Shown piece after piece: positions 8,590 through 15,756 of a stretch of DNA of 38,007 nt; the stretch's first letter is position 1, and every line of letters begins with the position of its first letter. The stretch is from the NCBI GenBank assembly GCA_902492015.1, contig CABUJR010000014.1, positions 1-38,007 on the forward strand, read 5' to 3'. The stretch comes from an uncultured Eubacteriales bacterium (GTDB lineage: Bacteria > Bacillota > Clostridia > TANB77 > CAG-508). The translations under genes were made by a program, and so were the position numbers. The notes beneath the pieces are model-generated. The model saw only the letters and a list, made by a program, of their open reading frames with translations. It was not told the DNA's origin and did not search any database.

Positions 8590-8646
8590 CATTTAATAAA
8601 TTCTTAATAATTTCTCTATTTTTTCTTAATAAATCTTTTATATAAT
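8590..8646 (+). promoter_or_regulatory. Phased 11-bp repeat array and -10 box upstream of the GT2 operon
   Basis: Cut in steps of 11 bp, 8590-8633 reads CATTTAATAAA, TTCTTAATAAT, TTCTCTATTTT, TTCTTAATAAA. The identical ten bases TTCTTAATAA recur at 8601 and 8623, exactly 22 bp apart. A perfect TATAAT lies at 8641-8646 without a good -35. Direct repeats on an 11-bp period beside a weak -35 are typical of OmpR/PhoB-type activator sites; the regulator is not identifiable here. The rest of 8520-8732 holds no gene that I can see, and the transcript would have a leader of about 90 nt. Confidence 0.4.
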
Positions 8647-8744
8647 GTAAATAATTAAAATAAGGAATTTATTATAAAGTAAAGACTTAAGATATTAATT
8701 TTTTTGTAACAAAAATTACTTATAATAAGAAAATGGAGAAAAAT

Positions 8745-9998
8745 ATGGTAGTATTAGAAAAATTGTTAAAAGTAGTTGATGTTTTTTCACTAACAGTTAT
8801 GATTTATTATATTGTAATTGGTTTATGCGCTTTTAAGAAATCTAATATTGAAAAAGATAATAAGAATTTTAAAAAATTTGCATGTATAATTCCTGCAAGA
8901 AATGAGGAAATTGTTATTGGATATTTAATTGAAAGCTTAGAAAAACAAAATTATCCTAAAGGTTTTTATGATGTATATGTAATACCTAATAATTGTACAG
9001 ATAATACAGAGACAATTCTTGAGCAAAAAGATGTTAAAATAATAACTTGCAATGATATAAAAGTAAATTCAAAAGGAGATGTATTAAGATATGGTTTTGA
9101 AGTTTTAAAAAATGAAAAATATGATGCTTATATTATTTTTGACGCGGATAATGTTGTTCATCCAGATTTTATCCAAAAAATGAATAATATGTTAAATAAA
9201 GGGTATAAATTAGTACAAGGATATAGAGATAGTAAAAATCCTTCAGATAGTTGGGTATCTAGTGCTTCATCATTACATTATTTAATACAAAATTGTTTTA
9301 TAAATAAAGCAAGAAGTAATATTTCAGTATCAAGTTTTATAAATGGAACAGGTTTTATGATTTCAAAAGAGTTAATTGAAGAAAAGGGATATAATTCTTT
9401 AACAATGACAGAAGATATAGAGCTTACTGTAAAATGTGATTTAGATGGTGAAAAAATTGGTTTTGCGAATGAGGCAATAACCTATGATGAACAACCAATA
9501 AAATTTGGAGAATCTTGGAAACAAAGAACAAGATGGTCAGTAGGAACAATTCAAGTTTTAAAAATATATTCAAAATTACTTAAAGATGATATACTAAAAA
9601 ATAGAAATTTTGCTTCATTAGATTCATTATTATTTCTATTTGCACCATATATGCAACTATTATCAACAATAACATTTATATTACATATAGTAGTAAATGC
9701 ATCTAAAACTGTACAAGTAGATTTTATATCAAAAATATTTTTTGTAATTATTTGGTATTTATCGAGTGTATTTATGTCTATAATATTAGTAATAATAAAC
9801 AAGAAGAATATAAAAAAATATATAAAAGGAATTTTTACTTTGCCTTTCTTTTATATTAGCTGGATACCAATAAATGTAGTAGCAGTTGTTAAAAAGAATT
9901 TAAAATGGGAAAAAATTGAACATACTAGAACAATTAGTTTTAATAATTTATCAAATTTAGGGTATTTGAGTAATGGAGTAAAGCATGAAGAAGGATAA
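8745..9998 (+). CDS. Membrane glycosyltransferase, family 2
   Basis: Probably an inverting GT-A transferase that uses a nucleotide sugar at the inner face of the membrane. An N-terminal hydrophobic segment (about residues 10-30) precedes the GT2 domain. That domain has ACIIPARNEEIVIGYLIESL, the metal-binding DAD in FDADNVV (about residues 133-135), the acceptor-side TED in MTEDIELTVK, and QRTRW (about 260-264), the Q/RxxRW motif of processive cellulose-synthase-like enzymes. Two or three C-terminal helices follow. Two ATGs compete (8733 and 8745). GGAGA at 8735-8739 lies 6 nt before 8745 and inside the longer reading, so 8745 (417 aa) is preferred. It runs directly into the TVP38-like gene. 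The product is unknown, possibly a surface glycan or glycolipid. Confidence 0.88.
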   Translation: MVVLEKLLKVVDVFSLTVMIYYIVIGLCAFKKSNIEKDNKNFKKFACIIPARNEEIVIGYLIESLEKQNYPKGFYDVYVIPNNCTDNTETILEQKDVKIITCNDIKVNSKGDVLRYGFEVLKNEKYDAYIIFDADNVVHPDFIQKMNNMLNKGYKLVQGYRDSKNPSDSWVSSASSLHYLIQNCFINKARSNISVSSFINGTGFMISKELIEEKGYNSLTMTEDIELTVKCDLDGEKIGFANEAITYDEQPIKFGESWKQRTRWSVGTIQVLKIYSKLLKDDILKNRNFASLDSLLFLFAPYMQLLSTITFILHIVVNASKTVQVDFISKIFFVIIWYLSSVFMSIILVIINKKNIKKYIKGIFTLPFFYISWIPINVVAVVKKNLKWEKIEHTRTISFNNLSNLGYLSNGVKHEEG

Positions 9999-10683
9999 AA
10001 TGAAAAAATTCAAGTTATTTATTTTTATAATATTTATACTGAGCTTAGTATTTTTTAGTATAAAAATTGGACCAATATTTATGAATATCTCAACTGAAGA
10101 AGGAAGATTGAACTTTCAGAAAGAAATAATTAATTTAGGTTTTGAAGGAGTACTAATTATTATAGGTTTGATATTTGTTCAAATTTTTTTAGTAATTATG
10201 CCTGGTGAACCTGTAGAAATTTTGTGTGGTATGTGTTATGGACCAATAAGAGGAATGCTTGTATGTTTTTTAGGAATGTTTTTAAGTACATGTATAATAT
10301 TTTTTTCAGTAAAAAAATTTGGAAGAGATTTTATATATAGTTTTATTTCAGAAGAAAAATTGCGCAAAATCGAAAATACAAAAATTTGGAATGATAAAAG
10401 AAAATTAGAGTTTATATTGTTTATGGCTTTTTTTATACCAGGAATTCCAAAGGATGTATTTGTATATATTGGAGGATTATTGCCAATAAACACGTTAAGC
10501 TTTTTAGCAATATCAACTTTTGCAAGATTTCCTTCGATTATTTCATCAACTATTGCAGGAAGTAATTTAATTTATGGAAATTGGGGTATAATAGTAATTA
10601 CATACGGAGTAACATTCTTAATTTCAGCAGTATTAATATATTTATTTAATAGAAAAAGTAAGAAATTTGAAATAAAAAAGTAG
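9985..10683 (+). CDS. TVP38/TMEM64 (DedA/SNARE-associated) family membrane protein
   Basis: A 232-aa polytopic protein of the VTT/DedA superfamily, now linked to lipid scrambling or flipping. Visible family signatures are MPGEPVEILCGMCYGPIRGMLVCFLG (about residues 72-97), with the conserved G..YG/G pattern, FFIPGIPKDVFVYIGGLLPI (about 150-169), and FARFPSIISSTIAGSNLIYG (about 178-197). There are about six hydrophobic segments. Two starts are possible: ATG 9985 with GGAG 6 nt upstream, overlapping the GT2 gene by 14 nt, or ATG 10000 with AGAAGGA upstream. The tight coupling suggests that the two products act together, for example transferase plus lipid-carrier flippase; that is inference. Confidence 0.87.
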   Translation: MKKDKMKKFKLFIFIIFILSLVFFSIKIGPIFMNISTEEGRLNFQKEIINLGFEGVLIIIGLIFVQIFLVIMPGEPVEILCGMCYGPIRGMLVCFLGMFLSTCIIFFSVKKFGRDFIYSFISEEKLRKIENTKIWNDKRKLEFILFMAFFIPGIPKDVFVYIGGLLPINTLSFLAISTFARFPSIISSTIAGSNLIYGNWGIIVITYGVTFLISAVLIYLFNRKSKKFEIKK

Positions 10684-10737
10684 TTAAATAAAATTGTATA
10701 AATATTATAAAGAAAGTACTATTACTAAATTATTTCA

Positions 10738-10766
10738 TTGACAAATTATTAATTATGAAATATAAC
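10738..10766 (+). promoter_or_regulatory. Sigma-A promoter of the rubredoxin operon
   Basis: TTGACA (10738-10743), a 17-bp spacer and TATAAC (10761-10766), about 37 bp before the rubredoxin ATG. Confidence 0.65.
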
Positions 10767-10802
10767 TATAAGTGTAAATAAAATTTTAGTGGAGGTGATA
10801 AC

Positions 10803-10940
10803 ATGAAATACAAATGTACAATTTGTGGATATATTTACGATGAAGCAGTAGAAGGGAAAAAATTTGAAGAATTACCAGATACATGGGTTTGTCCTTTATG
10901 TGGAGTTGGAAAAGAAATGTTTGAAAAAGTAGAAGAATAG
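10803..10940 (+). CDS. Minimal rubredoxin
   Basis: A 45-residue iron protein with two CxxC knuckles, CTIC at residues 5-8 and CPLC at 33-36, which would hold one Fe in a tetrahedral Cys4 site and carry single electrons. The conserved aromatic core is present (YKCTICGYIYDEA...LPDTWVCPLCGVGKEMFE). Classical clostridial rubredoxins have about 52-54 residues. Here the loop between GYIYD and the F..LP segment is about 8 residues shorter, as in rubredoxin domains attached to rubrerythrins. A near-ideal GGAGGTGAT SD precedes the ATG. Likely partners are rubrerythrin, flavodiiron proteins or NADH:rubredoxin oxidoreductase in oxygen defence; none is in this window. It is cotranscribed with the membrane protein 39 bp downstream. 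Confidence 0.93.
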   Translation: MKYKCTICGYIYDEAVEGKKFEELPDTWVCPLCGVGKEMFEKVEE

Positions 10941-10943
10941 TAT

Positions 10944-10982
10944 AAAGGAGAGTATGATATCTTATCATACAATAAAAATATG
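10944..10982 (+). promoter_or_regulatory. Hairpin-bridged Shine-Dalgarno of the downstream membrane protein
   Basis: AAAGGAG (10944-10950) is the only SD-like sequence before the ATG at 10980, yet it lies 29 nt away. The gap holds a perfect hairpin, GTATGATA-TCT-TATCATAC (10952-10970). Folding it leaves an effective spacing of about 10 nt. A 12-codon ORF from ATG 10954 to TAA 10990-10992 overlaps the real start in another frame and could instead couple translation. T4 gene 38 is a known case of a start rescued by an intervening hairpin. Confidence 0.45.
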
Positions 10983-11582
10983 GAAGAAGTAATAAATAAA
11001 AATTTAAAAGATTTTTCAAAAGTGACAGATAGAGTTCAAACACTTTTAATTTTTTTAATAGCTTTATTAGTTCCAACTTTTTTAGGTGGATTAATAAACC
11101 AAATATTTGGGGCTCAAAGTGTTGTAGCTCAAAATTCACAATTAATAGTTGGCTCAATAGTTAATACTTCATTAATAATTGCAGCTATCAACTTAAAAGG
11201 ATGGACGAAAATATTAGGTGTTGTAACAATGCCAAGTATTTCTACAATTCTAAGTGGATATGTTTTTAAAAGTGCATCAGTATATATGACATATATGATA
11301 CCAGCAATTTGGATAGGAAATTTTGCTTTAGTATATGCTTATAAATTAATAATGATTTCTAAAGAAAAAAACTATTTTCTAGCAGGTATAGTTGGAGTAA
11401 TTGCAAAAGTGTTAATAATAGGTGCTGGATTTATGGCATTAAATCTTTTTGGTATCTTTCCAGAAAAATTAGTTTCTACATTACAAACAGCAATGACTAC
11501 AACACAATTAATAACAGCTACAATAGGAGTTATAATAGCTTTTGTAATTTATGCTATTGAAAAACAAACAGTAAAAGAATAA
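10980..11582 (+). CDS. ECF S-component-like membrane protein of unknown substrate
   Basis: A 200-aa integral membrane protein with about six hydrophobic segments (roughly residues 20-42, 55-70, 76-92, 97-122, 130-152 and 175-195). The pattern GSIVNTSLIIAA...MPSISTILSG...MIPAIWIGNFALVYAYK followed by a YFLAGIVGVIAKVL stretch resembles a family of clostridial ECF-transporter S-subunit-like proteins. I recall relatives being mislabelled iron hydrogenase; there is no iron-sulfur or hydrogenase motif here. No substrate can be read off, and no EcfA/EcfT genes are in the window, so any energy module would be shared from elsewhere. It lies in the rubredoxin transcript, and its start depends on the unusual SD-hairpin arrangement. 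It ends at a strong terminator. Confidence 0.65.
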   Translation: MEEVINKNLKDFSKVTDRVQTLLIFLIALLVPTFLGGLINQIFGAQSVVAQNSQLIVGSIVNTSLIIAAINLKGWTKILGVVTMPSISTILSGYVFKSASVYMTYMIPAIWIGNFALVYAYKLIMISKEKNYFLAGIVGVIAKVLIIGAGFMALNLFGIFPEKLVSTLQTAMTTTQLITATIGVIIAFVIYAIEKQTVKE

Positions 11583-11603
11583 AAATACTAAATAAGTAAA
11601 TAT

Positions 11604-11643
11604 AAAAAAGTGTGTTTCTAAAAGTGGAAGCACACTTTTTTTG
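11604..11643 (+). terminator. Rho-independent terminator
   Basis: AAAAAGTGTGTTTC (11605-11618) pairs with GAAGCACACTTTTT (11627-11640) with one G-U pair and an 8-nt loop, then more T. It ends the rubredoxin/membrane-protein transcript. Confidence 0.88.
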
Positions 11644-11693
11644 TGGAATAATTTACATAAAGTGAATACTATATAAAAGGAAAGGAGTAAAAA

Positions 11694-12464
11694 ATGGATA
11701 TTATTTTGGGAATTTCTATTCCTTTTATAGGTACATCATTAGGTGCTTTAATGGTATTTTTTATGAAAAATAAGTTAAGCATAAAAGTAGAAAAAATATT
11801 ATTGGGATTTGCCTCAGGTGTTATGATTGCAGCTTCAATATGGTCACTTATTATTCCATCAATAGAAATGGCAGAAGAACAAGGATTAATACCATGGTTT
11901 CCAACCGCAATAGGATTTATTTTAGGAATATTATTTTTATTATTAATAGATACAATAGTTCCTCACTTAGAAAATGGAAAGGCAAAAGGAATAAAAACAA
12001 AATTAAGTAATAATATAATGTTAATTCTAGCAGTTACACTTCATAATATACCAGAAGGAATGGCTGTTGGAGTCGTTTTTGCAGGAGTAATTGCTGATAA
12101 TGTAGGAGTTAGTTTAAGTAGTGCGATGGCCCTTGCAATAGGTATTGCAATTCAGAATTTTCCAGAAGGAGCAATTATATCTATGCCCCTTAAAAGTAGT
12201 GGTATGAAAAAATTAAAAGCATTTAAAATAGGGGTATTGTCTGGAATAGTTGAACCTATTGCAGCATGTATTACAATATTATTAGTTACTTATGTAGTGC
12301 CAATGCTTCCATATTTGTTATCATTTGCAGCTGGAGCGATGATTTATGTAGTTGTGGATGAACTTATTCCAGAATCACAAAAAGGTGAACTTTCAAGTTT
12401 GGGGACTATAGGAGTTACAATTGGTTTTTTAATAATGATGATTTTAGATGTAACTTTAGGATAA
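11694..12464 (+). CDS. ZIP family metal transporter
   Basis: Eight-helix divalent-metal (zinc/iron type) permease of the ZupT/GufA branch, 256 aa, a typical length. The two metal-site motifs are intact: HNIPEG in helix 4 (about residues 117-122) and QNFPEG in helix 5 (about 154-159), the usual HNxPEG and xNxPEG pairs of the binuclear site. A charged loop with HLENGKAKGIKTK separates helices 3 and 4. Family members usually import zinc or iron down a gradient; direction and metal cannot be read from sequence. The SD AAAGGAG precedes the ATG. It stands alone, with terminators on both sides. Confidence 0.93.
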   Translation: MDIILGISIPFIGTSLGALMVFFMKNKLSIKVEKILLGFASGVMIAASIWSLIIPSIEMAEEQGLIPWFPTAIGFILGILFLLLIDTIVPHLENGKAKGIKTKLSNNIMLILAVTLHNIPEGMAVGVVFAGVIADNVGVSLSSAMALAIGIAIQNFPEGAIISMPLKSSGMKKLKAFKIGVLSGIVEPIAACITILLVTYVVPMLPYLLSFAAGAMIYVVVDELIPESQKGELSSLGTIGVTIGFLIMMILDVTLG

Positions 12465-12470
12465 AATAAA

Positions 12471-12499
12471 TTGAATTTTAATGATATATATGTTAAGAT
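12471..12499 (+). promoter_or_regulatory. Possible promoter of the exonuclease III gene
   Basis: TTGAAT (12471-12476), 17 bp, TAAGAT (12494-12499). If used, the transcript would begin just before the hairpin at 12518 and read through it into the gene. Confidence 0.4.
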
Positions 12500-12517
12500 A
12501 ATGTTGTTAAAAATTAT

Positions 12518-12549
12518 AAAGGTATCTATTTTTTATAGGTATCTTTTTT
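12518..12549 (+). terminator. Terminator directly abutting the exoA SD
   Basis: AAAGGTATCTA pairs with TAGGTATCTTT (two G-U pairs) around a T-rich 7-nt loop, followed by TTT. The T run touches the AAGGAG SD of the next gene. It may simply end the ZIP transcript, or act as an attenuator for the exonuclease gene. Confidence 0.65.
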
Positions 12550-12561
12550 AAGGAGAGTAAA

Positions 12562-13335
12562 ATGAAATTAATATCTTGGAATGTAAATGGATTAAGAGCA
12601 GTAGTAAATAAAGGATTTAAAGAGTTTTTTGATGAAATTCAAGCAGATATTTTCTGTGTTCAAGAAACAAAAATGCAAGTTGAACAATTAGATTTGATTA
12701 TAGAATCTATTTTTGAAGGATATCACCAATATTGGAATAGTGCAGAAAAAAAAGGATATTCAGGTACGGCAATATTCACTAAAAAAGAACCTTTAAGTAT
12801 AAAATATGGTTTAGGAATAGAAGAACATGATAAAGAAGGTAGATTAATAACTTTGGAATATGAAGATTTTTATCTTGTAAATTGCTATACTCCAAATTCT
12901 AAAAGGGGTTTAGAAAGATTACCATATAGAATGGTTTGGGAAGATGAGATAAGAAAGTATTTAAGTGATTTAGATAAAGTAAAACCAGTAGTTTATTGTG
13001 GTGATTTGAATGTTGCTCATAAAGAAATAGATGTAAAAAATGATAAGGCAAATATTGGAAATAGCGGTTTTACTTATGAAGAAAGAGATAAAATGACAAA
13101 ATTATTAGAAAGTAATTTTGTAGATACTTTTAGATATAAATATCCTGATAAAGATGATTCATATACATGGTGGTCATATATGGGTAGAGCTAGAGAAAAA
13201 AATGTTGGTTGGAGAATTGATTATTTTATTATTTCTGACAAAATAAAGACAAAGATTATTGATTCTAAAATTCATAGTGACATATTAGGAAGTGATCATT
13301 GTCCTATTGAATTAGATATAGATTTAGAATTTTAA
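12562..13335 (+). CDS. exoA: Exodeoxyribonuclease III (AP endonuclease)
   Basis: Mg-dependent base-excision-repair enzyme that cuts at abasic sites and removes 3' blocks; 257 aa, the family length. Catalytic landmarks of the EEP fold are all present: WNVNGLRA at residues 6-13, the metal-binding glutamate in CVQETKM (about 32-38), the TPNSKRGLERLPYR loop, GDLNVAH (about 150-156, Asp/Asn pair), the NSGFTYEER segment, GWRIDYF, and the terminal SDHCPIELD with the catalytic Asp-His. An AAGGAG SD supports the ATG. Its mRNA leader contains a terminator-like hairpin immediately upstream of the SD. Confidence 0.97.
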   Translation: MKLISWNVNGLRAVVNKGFKEFFDEIQADIFCVQETKMQVEQLDLIIESIFEGYHQYWNSAEKKGYSGTAIFTKKEPLSIKYGLGIEEHDKEGRLITLEYEDFYLVNCYTPNSKRGLERLPYRMVWEDEIRKYLSDLDKVKPVVYCGDLNVAHKEIDVKNDKANIGNSGFTYEERDKMTKLLESNFVDTFRYKYPDKDDSYTWWSYMGRAREKNVGWRIDYFIISDKIKTKIIDSKIHSDILGSDHCPIELDIDLEF

Positions 13336-13338
13336 GTC

Positions 13339-13368
13339 TTGACAATTTTATGAAAAATTTGTTAAAAT
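13339..13368 (+). promoter_or_regulatory. Sigma-A promoter of the MarR gene
   Basis: TTGACA (13339-13344), an 18-bp spacer and TAAAAT (13363-13368), about 30 bp before the regulator's start. Confidence 0.6.
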
Positions 13369-13399
13369 AATTATTGGTCTAATGAAAGGAAGTGTAAGT

Positions 13400-13816
13400 T
13401 TGAAAGATAAAGATATTAAAATAGGTCTTGAAATCAAGATTATTTCAAATTTAATTTACCGAAAATTAGATAAAAGATTAAGTGCTAGTGGAATAAAAAA
13501 AATAACTACAAGCCATGCATATATAATAGCTTTTTTATATGCAAATCAAGACAAAACAATATACCAAAAGGACATAGAAAAAGAATTACAAGTTAGAAGA
13601 TCAACTGCCACAGGAATTTTAAAACTAATGGAGAAAAATGGCTTAATAGAAAAAAGACCAGATGAAAAAGATGCAAGATTAAAAAGGATAATTTTAACTG
13701 AACAATCAATAAATTATCATAAGTTAGTAGAAAGTACAATGCAAGAACTTGAGACTAAAATGATAGACGGAATAACTCGGAGAAGAGTTAAAAGTTTTTT
13801 TAGCTGTGGCAAATAA
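13400..13816 (+). CDS. MarR family regulator with a C-terminal frameshift
   Basis: Winged-helix DNA-binding repressor, probably of the adjacent ABC exporter. The body is classical: helix 1 IGLEIKIISNLIYRKLDKRL, then TTSHAYIIAFLYANQDKTIYQKDIEKEL, the recognition helix RRSTATGILKLMEKNGLI and the wing EKRPDEKDARLKRIILTEQ. The frame ends in an atypical RRRVKSFFSCGK. One frame over, from 13782, the DNA reads EELKVFLAVANKIKKNID and stops at 13838, exactly the usual MarR C-terminal dimer helix. So one extra base lies near 13778-13781, from mutation or sequencing error. The start is TTG 13400, 7 nt after AAAGGAAG; an in-frame ATG at 13382 lies upstream of that SD. Confidence 0.8.
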   Translation: MKDKDIKIGLEIKIISNLIYRKLDKRLSASGIKKITTSHAYIIAFLYANQDKTIYQKDIEKELQVRRSTATGILKLMEKNGLIEKRPDEKDARLKRIILTEQSINYHKLVESTMQELETKMIDGITRRRVKSFFSCGK

Positions 13817-13834
13817 AATAAAGAAAAACATAGA

Positions 13835-13861
13835 TTAAGCTATTTTTTTAAAATAGCTTAA
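13835..13861 (+). other. Perfect 12-bp hairpin at the end of the MarR gene
   Basis: TTAAGCTATTTT-TTT-AAAATAGCTTAA, with outer TAGA/TCTA able to extend the stem past five bulged A. What follows is A-rich rather than T-rich, so it is not a classical terminator on this strand. The restored MarR stop codon (13836-13838) lies in its base, supporting 13838 as the ancestral gene end. Confidence 0.6.
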
Positions 13862-13880
13862 AAAAATCTATAAATATATG

Positions 13881-13896
13881 TTAGGTAGCGAACTAA
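13881..13896 (+). promoter_or_regulatory. Candidate MarR operator upstream of the ABC exporter
   Basis: TTAGGTAGCGAACTAA is an imperfect palindrome (12 of 16 positions symmetrical) with TTAG and CTAA ends, a form typical of MarR sites. It is unusually GC-rich for an intergenic stretch here. No second copy was found before the marR gene itself. Confidence 0.3.
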
Positions 13897-13901
13897 TTTG
13901 A

Positions 13902-13968
13902 TTAATAAATATTACTAATAAATATGCCTATAAAATATTAACTATAGTAAGTATAAAATATTTATTAA
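13902..13968 (+). repeat. Separated 12-bp inverted repeat before the ABC exporter
   Basis: TTAATAAATATT at 13902-13913 and its exact complement AATATTTATTAA at 13957-13968. The 43-bp interval is AT-rich and probably contains the exporter promoter. It could be an operator pair or an mRNA leader stem; composition makes chance possible. Confidence 0.35.
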
Positions 13969-14010
13969 CAATCAGTTTGTTAAAAAATAAATTCTAAGGA
14001 GGAGGTAAAA

Positions 14011-15756
14011 ATGATTAAGACTTTAATAAAAAGCATTAAAGAATACAAAAAACAAACAATTTTGACACCGGTTTTTGTTTCAATAGAAACAATTATAGAA
14101 GTATTAATCCCATTTTTTATGGCATATTTAATAGACAATGGAATTAATAAAAATGATGAAAAAACGATTTTAGTAGTTGGTATATTACTTTGTATTGCTG
14201 CAATTATTTCTTTAGTTTTTGGTATATTATCAGGAAGGTCTGCTGCTAAAGCATCAGCAGGATTTGCTAAAAATTTAAGAAAAGATATGTACTATAATGT
14301 TCAAAATTTTTCTTTCACTAATATTGATAAATTTTCTACAGCAAGTATTGTAACAAGACATACTACAGATATTGCATTTGTTCAGATGGCATTTCAAATG
14401 ATAATTAGAGTAGCTGTTAGAGCACCATTAATGCTAGTATTTTCATTAATTATGGCATTTTTAGTTAATATGAAACTTGCACTTATCTTCTTAGTTGCTA
14501 TTCCAATTTTAGGAATAGGGTTATATTTGATTGCAACAAAGGCACATCCAATATTTGAAAAAACATTTACAACTTATGATAAATTAAATAATATTGTACA
14601 AGAAAATGTACAAGGAATCAGAGTTGTAAAATCCTATGTTACTGAGGATAAAGAAATAGATAAATTTTATAAAATTTCTGGTGATATTTATGATGGATTT
14701 GCAAAAGCAGAAAAATTAGTTGCATTAAATAATCCATTAATGCAATTTGCAATGAGTGTTGTAATAGTATTAATTTCATTAGTAGGAGGCAAATTAATAA
14801 TTGGAAGTTCTTTAACTACAGGAGAACTTACAAGTTTAATTTCTTATGCTATGCAAATTTTAACTTCTTTAATGATGTTATCTATGATTTTAGTAATGAT
14901 TATGATGTCTAGAGCATCTGCAGAAAGAATTGTAGAGATATTAGAAGAGAAAAGTACTATACATAATAATGAAAATCCTATAAAACAAGTAAAAGATGGT
15001 TCAATAACATTTAAAAATGTTAATTTTAGTTATGTAGATAATAAGGATAAATTATGTTTAAAAAATGTTAATATAGATATAAAATCTGGTGAAACAATTG
15101 GTATAATAGGAGGAACAGGAAGTTCAAAATCTACTTTTGTTCAACTAATTCCAAGATTATATGATGCAACTGAAGGTAAAGTTTTTGTTGGAGGAGTAGA
15201 TGTTAAAGATTATGATTTAAAAACTCTAAGAAATGAAGTTGCTATGGTTCTTCAAAAAAATGTATTATTCTCAGGAACAATAAAAGAAAATCTACGTTGG
15301 GGAAATGAAAATGCAACAGATGAACAAATAATAAAGGCTTGCAAACAAGCTCAAGCAGATGAATTTGTTAGCAGTTTTCCAGATGGATATGATACATACA
15401 TAGAGCAAGGTGGTACAAACGTATCAGGTGGACAAAAACAAAGATTATGTATTGCAAGAGCATTACTTAAAAAACCTAAAATATTAATATTAGATGACTC
15501 AACAAGTGCTGTAGATACAAAAACAGATAGTTTAATAAGAAAAGCATTTAAAGATGAAATTCCAAATACAACTAAAATAATTATTGCTCAAAGAATTTCT
15601 TCAGTTGAAGATTGTGATAGAATAATTGTTTTAGATAATGGAGAAATAAATGGAATTGGAACTCATGAAGAACTATTAAAAACTAATAAGATATATGAAG
15701 AAGTTTATTCATCACAAGTGAAAGGAGGTAATGATAATGAAGAATCAGAACAATAA
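14011..15756 (+). CDS. ABC exporter half-transporter, degenerate-site subunit
   Basis: Type IV ABC exporter subunit of 581 aa: six membrane helices (residues about 15-300) fused to an ATPase domain. Walker A is GGTGSSKST (about 367-375) and the signature is VSGGQKQR. The catalytic glutamate after Walker B is Asp (LILDDSTSAVD, second D at 496). The H-loop histidine is Gln (IIIAQRISS, Q527). These two changes are the hallmark of the degenerate-site subunit in heterodimeric exporters such as TM287/288, LmrCD and BmrCD. The GGAGGAGG-type SD is strong. It overlaps the partner gene by 20 nt and follows a MarR gene, suggesting an inducible drug or lipid exporter. The substrate is unknown. Confidence 0.94.
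   Translation: MIKTLIKSIKEYKKQTILTPVFVSIETIIEVLIPFFMAYLIDNGINKNDEKTILVVGILLCIAAIISLVFGILSGRSAAKASAGFAKNLRKDMYYNVQNFSFTNIDKFSTASIVTRHTTDIAFVQMAFQMIIRVAVRAPLMLVFSLIMAFLVNMKLALIFLVAIPILGIGLYLIATKAHPIFEKTFTTYDKLNNIVQENVQGIRVVKSYVTEDKEIDKFYKISGDIYDGFAKAEKLVALNNPLMQFAMSVVIVLISLVGGKLIIGSSLTTGELTSLISYAMQILTSLMMLSMILVMIMMSRASAERIVEILEEKSTIHNNENPIKQVKDGSITFKNVNFSYVDNKDKLCLKNVNIDIKSGETIGIIGGTGSSKSTFVQLIPRLYDATEGKVFVGGVDVKDYDLKTLRNEVAMVLQKNVLFSGTIKENLRWGNENATDEQIIKACKQAQADEFVSSFPDGYDTYIEQGGTNVSGGQKQRLCIARALLKKPKILILDDSTSAVDTKTDSLIRKAFKDEIPNTTKIIIAQRISSVEDCDRIIVLDNGEINGIGTHEELLKTNKIYEEVYSSQVKGGNDNEESEQ

Noticed and set aside
10952..10970. Fur or PerR box at the GTATGATA/TATCATAC palindrome
   Set aside because: It does not fit the 7-1-7 layout of either box and lies inside a transcript, not at a promoter.
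10786..11157. Minus-strand ORF across rubredoxin and its neighbour
   Set aside because: It is the antisense of a clear rubredoxin and a membrane protein, leucine-rich by reflection of AT-rich codons, with no SD.
13831..13870. Terminator after the MarR gene
   Set aside because: The strong hairpin is followed by A residues, not T, on the coding strand, so it is listed only as a hairpin.
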